In this document: in pieces, positions 5,563 through 8,532 of the stretch | Layout: each line of letters opens with the position of its first letter | Numbering within the stretch: position 1 is the stretch's first letter | Source: Woeseiaceae bacterium | GTDB lineage: Bacteria > Pseudomonadota > Gammaproteobacteria > Steroidobacterales > Woeseiaceae | Assembly (NCBI GenBank): GCA_022866645.1 | Contig: JALHUQ010000275.1 | Span: 1-8,532 of the forward strand | Length of the DNA stretch: 8,532 nucleotides | Direction: 5' to 3' | The notes under the pieces: model-generated | Seen by the model: the letters and a program-made list of their open reading frames with translations, nothing else | The model's database searches: none | What the model was told of the DNA's origin: nothing | Position numbers and translations under genes: made by a program

Positions 5563-7152
5563 ATGCAACACGACGTCATTATTATCGGCGCTGGCCACAA
5601 CGGCCTGACGGCGGCCGCCTATCTCGCAAAGGCTGGCCGAAAAGTTTTGATGCTCGAGCGCCGTGATGTTGTTGGCGGCTGTGCAGTGACCGAAGAGGTT
5701 GATGCTGAGCTCGCACCGGGGTGTCGGGTGTCGACCGCATCGTACATTGCCAGCATGTTGCGCCCGACCATTATTAAAGATTTGAAGCTGGGTTCGTACG
5801 GACTGAAGATGGTCGCCTGTGATCCCGGCGTGCAAGCTGCGTTTGACGACAACGATGTCGTCGGCTGGTGGTCGAACGAGGCGAAGATGCGCGCCGAGCT
5901 GTCTCGTGTGGCGCCGAACGACGTCGACACTTTCTTCAAAACAGAGGCCGAACTCAAGCGCCTGGCTGCATATTTGCAGCCGTTCTTTCTCGAGTCGCCA
6001 CCGGACCTGAATGCAAAGGGCATCGCCAGGTTGTCGCAGGCATGGCGGTTGTACAGGCGCTTTGGCGGCATCAAGAGCAATGAGGTTAGTGGCCTGCTGC
6101 GTTTTCTGACGGGATCGCTGGGTGAATTTCTGGACCAACGCTTCGAATCGGACAAACTTAAGCGATTGATTCTGTCCAACAGCCTGTACGGCAAGCACGG
6201 TGGACCGTACCAACCCGGTACCGCGATGGGCTTGCTGTTTCATTTACTCAGCGGTGGCGACTCCGACCAACAGGCGTGGCAGGGCCACGTCATCGGTGGC
6301 ATGGGGGCGGTGACACAAGCGATGAAATCGGCGTGCCAGGATCTCGGTGTCGAGATTCGTACCGGGACGACGGTAAAGCAGATCAACGTTGTAAAGGGCA
6401 CTGCTATCGGAGTGACACTCGTCGATGGAAAGGTAGAGGAAGCGAAGCTCGTGGTGTCGAATGCGGATCCCAGGCGAACTTTTCTCAGCCTCGTAGACGA
6501 AAGTGAATTGGACGCCGACTTTCGCCGTGCTGTTAAGAATATCCGCATGGATGGCCCGGCCGGCAAAGTGAATTACGTTTTGTCCGAGGAGCCACAGGTC
6601 AAAGGCATGCCGGCGGACCGAAGTCGCTCACAACGCTCGCTGTTTACGCTAATCCCGACGCTGCAGGAAGCTGAAGATAATTACAACGCGTCCAGACGCG
6701 GAGATCTTCCGGAACGCCTCTGGGTCGATTGCGTCGTCGCATCAAACGTAGACGACACGCTCGCACCGGCTGGCCGGCACATGCTGACCTGCTTCGTGCA
6801 GTATCTCCCTTACAAACTGCGTGAGGGATCGTGGGACGAACAACGTGAAATTCTTGGCGATCGCGTGACCGAGCTGATCGGCCAATTCGCGCCGAACGTT
6901 CCCGCTTCCGTCATCGCTCGCCGGGTGATCACGCCGCCTGATCTGGAGGCACTATTCGGCATCACCGAAGGTAACATTTTTCACGGTGATATTTCGCTGG
7001 ACCAGATGTTCTTCATGCGACCACTTCCGGAATGGTCGCAGTATCAGTCGCCCATTAAAGGCCTTTATATGTGTGGCGCTGGAACGCATCCGGGTGGTGG
7101 GGTGACGGGTGCCCCGGGCTATAACGCAGCGCACGCGATATTGAGGTCGTAA
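5563..7152 (+). CDS. PYROXD2/phytoene-desaturase-like FAD oxidoreductase
   Basis: The product is a flavoprotein of the COG1233 type (phytoene desaturase, carotenoid isomerase, PYROXD2). It should oxidise or isomerise a lipophilic or amine-like substrate using FAD, but the true substrate is not visible. It has 529 residues, normal for bacterial members. The Rossmann motif DVIIIGAGHNGL (4-15) has GxGxxG at 9-14, and E32 after the second strand is the expected ribose ligand. GGMGAV at 245-250 is the amine-oxidase-like central motif. The C-terminal FAD motif begins at GLYMCGAGTHPGGG (500-513), very like PYROXD2. The start at 5563 puts the FAD fold at the N terminus; an in-frame ATG at 5467 would add a hydrophobic stretch and overlap the divergent gene, so I reject it. 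It overlaps the next gene by one base. Isolated here from any crt gene, a carotenoid role is unlikely. Confidence 0.9.
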   Translation: MQHDVIIIGAGHNGLTAAAYLAKAGRKVLMLERRDVVGGCAVTEEVDAELAPGCRVSTASYIASMLRPTIIKDLKLGSYGLKMVACDPGVQAAFDDNDVVGWWSNEAKMRAELSRVAPNDVDTFFKTEAELKRLAAYLQPFFLESPPDLNAKGIARLSQAWRLYRRFGGIKSNEVSGLLRFLTGSLGEFLDQRFESDKLKRLILSNSLYGKHGGPYQPGTAMGLLFHLLSGGDSDQQAWQGHVIGGMGAVTQAMKSACQDLGVEIRTGTTVKQINVVKGTAIGVTLVDGKVEEAKLVVSNADPRRTFLSLVDESELDADFRRAVKNIRMDGPAGKVNYVLSEEPQVKGMPADRSRSQRSLFTLIPTLQEAEDNYNASRRGDLPERLWVDCVVASNVDDTLAPAGRHMLTCFVQYLPYKLREGSWDEQREILGDRVTELIGQFAPNVPASVIARRVITPPDLEALFGITEGNIFHGDISLDQMFFMRPLPEWSQYQSPIKGLYMCGAGTHPGGGVTGAPGYNAAHAILRS

Positions 7153-7154
7153 TG
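7143..7154 (+). promoter_or_regulatory. overlapping stop/start (TAATG) with Shine-Dalgarno
   Basis: GAGG at 7143-7146 stands five bases before ATG 7152. The TAA of the oxidoreductase gene (7150-7152) shares its last A with that ATG. This is a standard arrangement for translational coupling and supports a two-gene operon. Confidence 0.75.
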
Positions 7155-7796
7155 CCAACTCACGTCTACTTCGACCTCGACGGTACGCTCACCGATCCCT
7201 ACGATGGCATCACCCGGTGCATTCTGTATGCGCTCGACCAGCTCGGAATTCCACACCCGACGGATGAATATCTCTATTCATGCATTGGTCCATCCCTGTA
7301 TGTCACGTTTCCAGAGATGGTGGGCGAGGAACTAACTCTTCAGGCGATCGATCTCTATCGTGAGCGTTTTAATGACTTGGGCTGGCTGGAAAACAAACCC
7401 TATGACGGCATACACGACGCGCTGGCGGCCGTCGCCGATTCGGGTTGCATCCTGTTCGTCGCGACCGCTAAACCTCGTATTGCGGCTACCCGCATCGTTG
7501 AGCATTTCGAGATGGGACACTTTTTCAAGAAGGTCTATGGCTGCGAACTCGATGGGACGCGCTCGAACAAAACCGACTTACTGAAATACGCTATCAGTGA
7601 AAATCCGCAGGCCTCTTCACGAACGATGATCGGCGACCGCAAACACGACCTGATCGGCGCGATCGCGAATGGCATCCGACCGGTGGGCGTTTCCTACGGC
7701 TACGGATCATTTGAAGAACTTGATGCGGCAGGTGCAACGGCGATCGCCAGCTCACCTGCCGAGATCCCAGGAATTATTGCTGCCGCGACTCGCTGA
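7152..7796 (+). CDS. HAD-superfamily phosphatase, phosphoglycolate-phosphatase-like
   Basis: The 214-residue product is a cytoplasmic HAD subfamily IA hydrolase that should remove phosphate from a small molecule. All four HAD motifs are present: D8-x-D10-G-T12 (FDLDGTLTD) with nucleophile D8 and acid/base D10, T105 in FVATAK, K140 as the motif III lysine, and GDRKHD (161-166) with the Mg-binding acids. Residues about 15-85 form the alpha-helical C1 cap. The wording around motif I and the C-terminal VSYGYGSFEEL resemble Gph-like and 5'-nucleotidase-like members, so phosphoglycolate, a nucleotide or another phosphate ester could be the substrate. It is coupled to the upstream FAD oxidoreductase gene and its last 23 bases overlap the converging methyltransferase gene. 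Family certain; substrate unknown. Confidence 0.9.
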   Translation: MPTHVYFDLDGTLTDPYDGITRCILYALDQLGIPHPTDEYLYSCIGPSLYVTFPEMVGEELTLQAIDLYRERFNDLGWLENKPYDGIHDALAAVADSGCILFVATAKPRIAATRIVEHFEMGHFFKKVYGCELDGTRSNKTDLLKYAISENPQASSRTMIGDRKHDLIGAIANGIRPVGVSYGYGSFEELDAAGATAIASSPAEIPGIIAAATR

Positions 7797-8532
7797 TCAT
7801 CGCGGCCATGGCTTTGATGTGCAGAGGTCCCATGCGACAGCAGCCGCCGATAATTTTTGCGCCCGCTGCGAGCCATTCGCTCGCTGCCGCGGCGCAGTCG
7901 CCGGGCGTAACGGTGCCTAACCAGCTGTTATCATTAACGTTATAGACCTCGCCAGAATTCGGATACACCAACACACGTTTGTCGGGCAAAGCCTCGCGCA
8001 ATTCGCGGATCAGGCCCAGCGCATATTGCGGCGGCGTGCAGTTGATGCCCACGGCAACGACCGACGGATGGCCTTCGAACAGCCTGGCAGCATCGGATAA
8101 CAGCGTGCCATCACTGATGTGTTTCTCGTCACGACATGAAAAGCTCACCCACGATGGCGTCTTGCAGTCCCGCAACAAGTCACGCAGCACTTCCGCCTCC
8201 TGAAACGAAGGAATCGTCTCGAGCGCAAGTACATCGGTCCCGGCATCGTCGAACAACTGCAATCGCGCCTCGTGAAAGTCTCGAAGCAAGCCGGACGACA
8301 CACCGTAGTTGCCGAAATACTCTGATCCGTTATGCAGGATCGCACCATAAGGGCCCAGACTCGCGGCGATAGCGGCTCCGGACCCGGCTTCCTTGCGTGC
8401 CCGCTTCGCCAACGCCACCGACAGCAACATTAGCGCGTCCGCCTCCTCGGAGGACATGCCGCGCTTGCCAAAGCCCTCGCGACTCGCCTGGTAGCTGGCC
8501 GTCGCCAGGCACTCGGCGCCGGCATCGAGGTA
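7774..8532 (-). CDS. mmuM: homocysteine S-methyltransferase (MmuM type), 5' end outside window
   Basis: The enzyme methylates homocysteine to methionine, in MmuM using S-methylmethionine or S-adenosylmethionine as donor, in the cytoplasm. The frame is open to the right edge: the codons at 8458-8532 read YLDAGAECLATASYQASREG, the conserved segment near residue 58 of E. coli MmuM, so roughly 57 N-terminal residues are missing and the internal ATG at 8457 is not the start. In the visible 252 residues SLGPYG and DGSEY-like HNGSEYFG occur early, followed by ALETIPS, SDGTLLSD, GINC (zinc ligand C165) and GGCCRMGP (C231 and C232). All three zinc cysteines are therefore present. VYPNSGEVYN matches the MmuM substrate region. 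It lacks the domains of cobalamin-dependent MetH, at least downstream of the methyltransferase domain. No SD can be assessed. Confidence 0.92.
   Translation of the reverse strand, partial: YLDAGAECLATASYQASREGFGKRGMSSEEADALMLLSVALAKRARKEAGSGAAIAASLGPYGAILHNGSEYFGNYGVSSGLLRDFHEARLQLFDDAGTDVLALETIPSFQEAEVLRDLLRDCKTPSWVSFSCRDEKHISDGTLLSDAARLFEGHPSVVAVGINCTPPQYALGLIRELREALPDKRVLVYPNSGEVYNVNDNSWLGTVTPGDCAAAASEWLAAGAKIIGGCCRMGPLHIKAMAAMISESRQQ

Noticed and set aside
5493..5600. Upstream in-frame ATG (5600) for the propeller gene
   Set aside because: The added 36 residues do not fit the propeller pattern and would be encoded inside the start of the divergent gene; the 5492 start has a well-placed AGGA.
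5542..6243. A 233-codon open frame on the minus strand opposite the FAD oxidoreductase gene
   Set aside because: It lies antisense to a gene with firm FAD motifs and has no family resemblance. Open shadow frames are expected in GC-rich coding DNA.
5563..7152. A carotenoid biosynthesis cluster
   Set aside because: The oxidoreductase is closer to PYROXD2 than to true CrtI in its C-terminal motif, and no phytoene synthase or other crt gene is in the window.

Overview
The window is a moderately GC-rich, densely coded stretch of bacterial chromosome. It carries six protein genes and no RNA genes, insertion sequences or CRISPR arrays. The pairing of a TPR-sulfotransferase with a large TonB-dependent outer-membrane receptor points to a Gram-negative proteobacterium. 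My best guess is an oligotrophic or marine gammaproteobacterium of the Woeseia/Steroidobacter kind, but this is inferred from gene content and not proved by any marker gene.

Left part (1-4564, + strand): the 3' portion of a gene for a TPR-repeat protein with a C-terminal PAPS-dependent sulfotransferase domain. Its frame is open to the window edge, so the true start lies outside. After a 53-base gap comes a TonB-dependent receptor of about 848 residues with a signal peptide, TonB box, plug and barrel. A strong hairpin terminator with a UNCG-type tetraloop closes this block and is shared with the converging gene on the other side.

Middle (4563-7796): a 70-base divergent intergenic region (5493-5562) separates a minus-strand gene for a six-bladed beta-propeller of unknown function from a plus-strand gene for a PYROXD2/phytoene-desaturase-like FAD oxidoreductase. 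The oxidoreductase gene overlaps the next gene, a HAD-family phosphatase, by one base (TAATG), so those two are probably one translationally coupled operon.

Right edge (7774-8532, - strand): a homocysteine S-methyltransferase (MmuM type), cut by the window edge at its 5' end. Its last 23 bases overlap the end of the HAD gene tail to tail.

The least understood parts are two. The first is the propeller, whose six blades each begin at a matching position with His or Arg. The second is the sulfotransferase-receptor pair, where the receptor also has three close cysteine pairs and a run of eight G at its translation start. Nothing here is clearly a defence or mobile system; the window looks like ordinary but partly uncharacterised metabolic and envelope genes.
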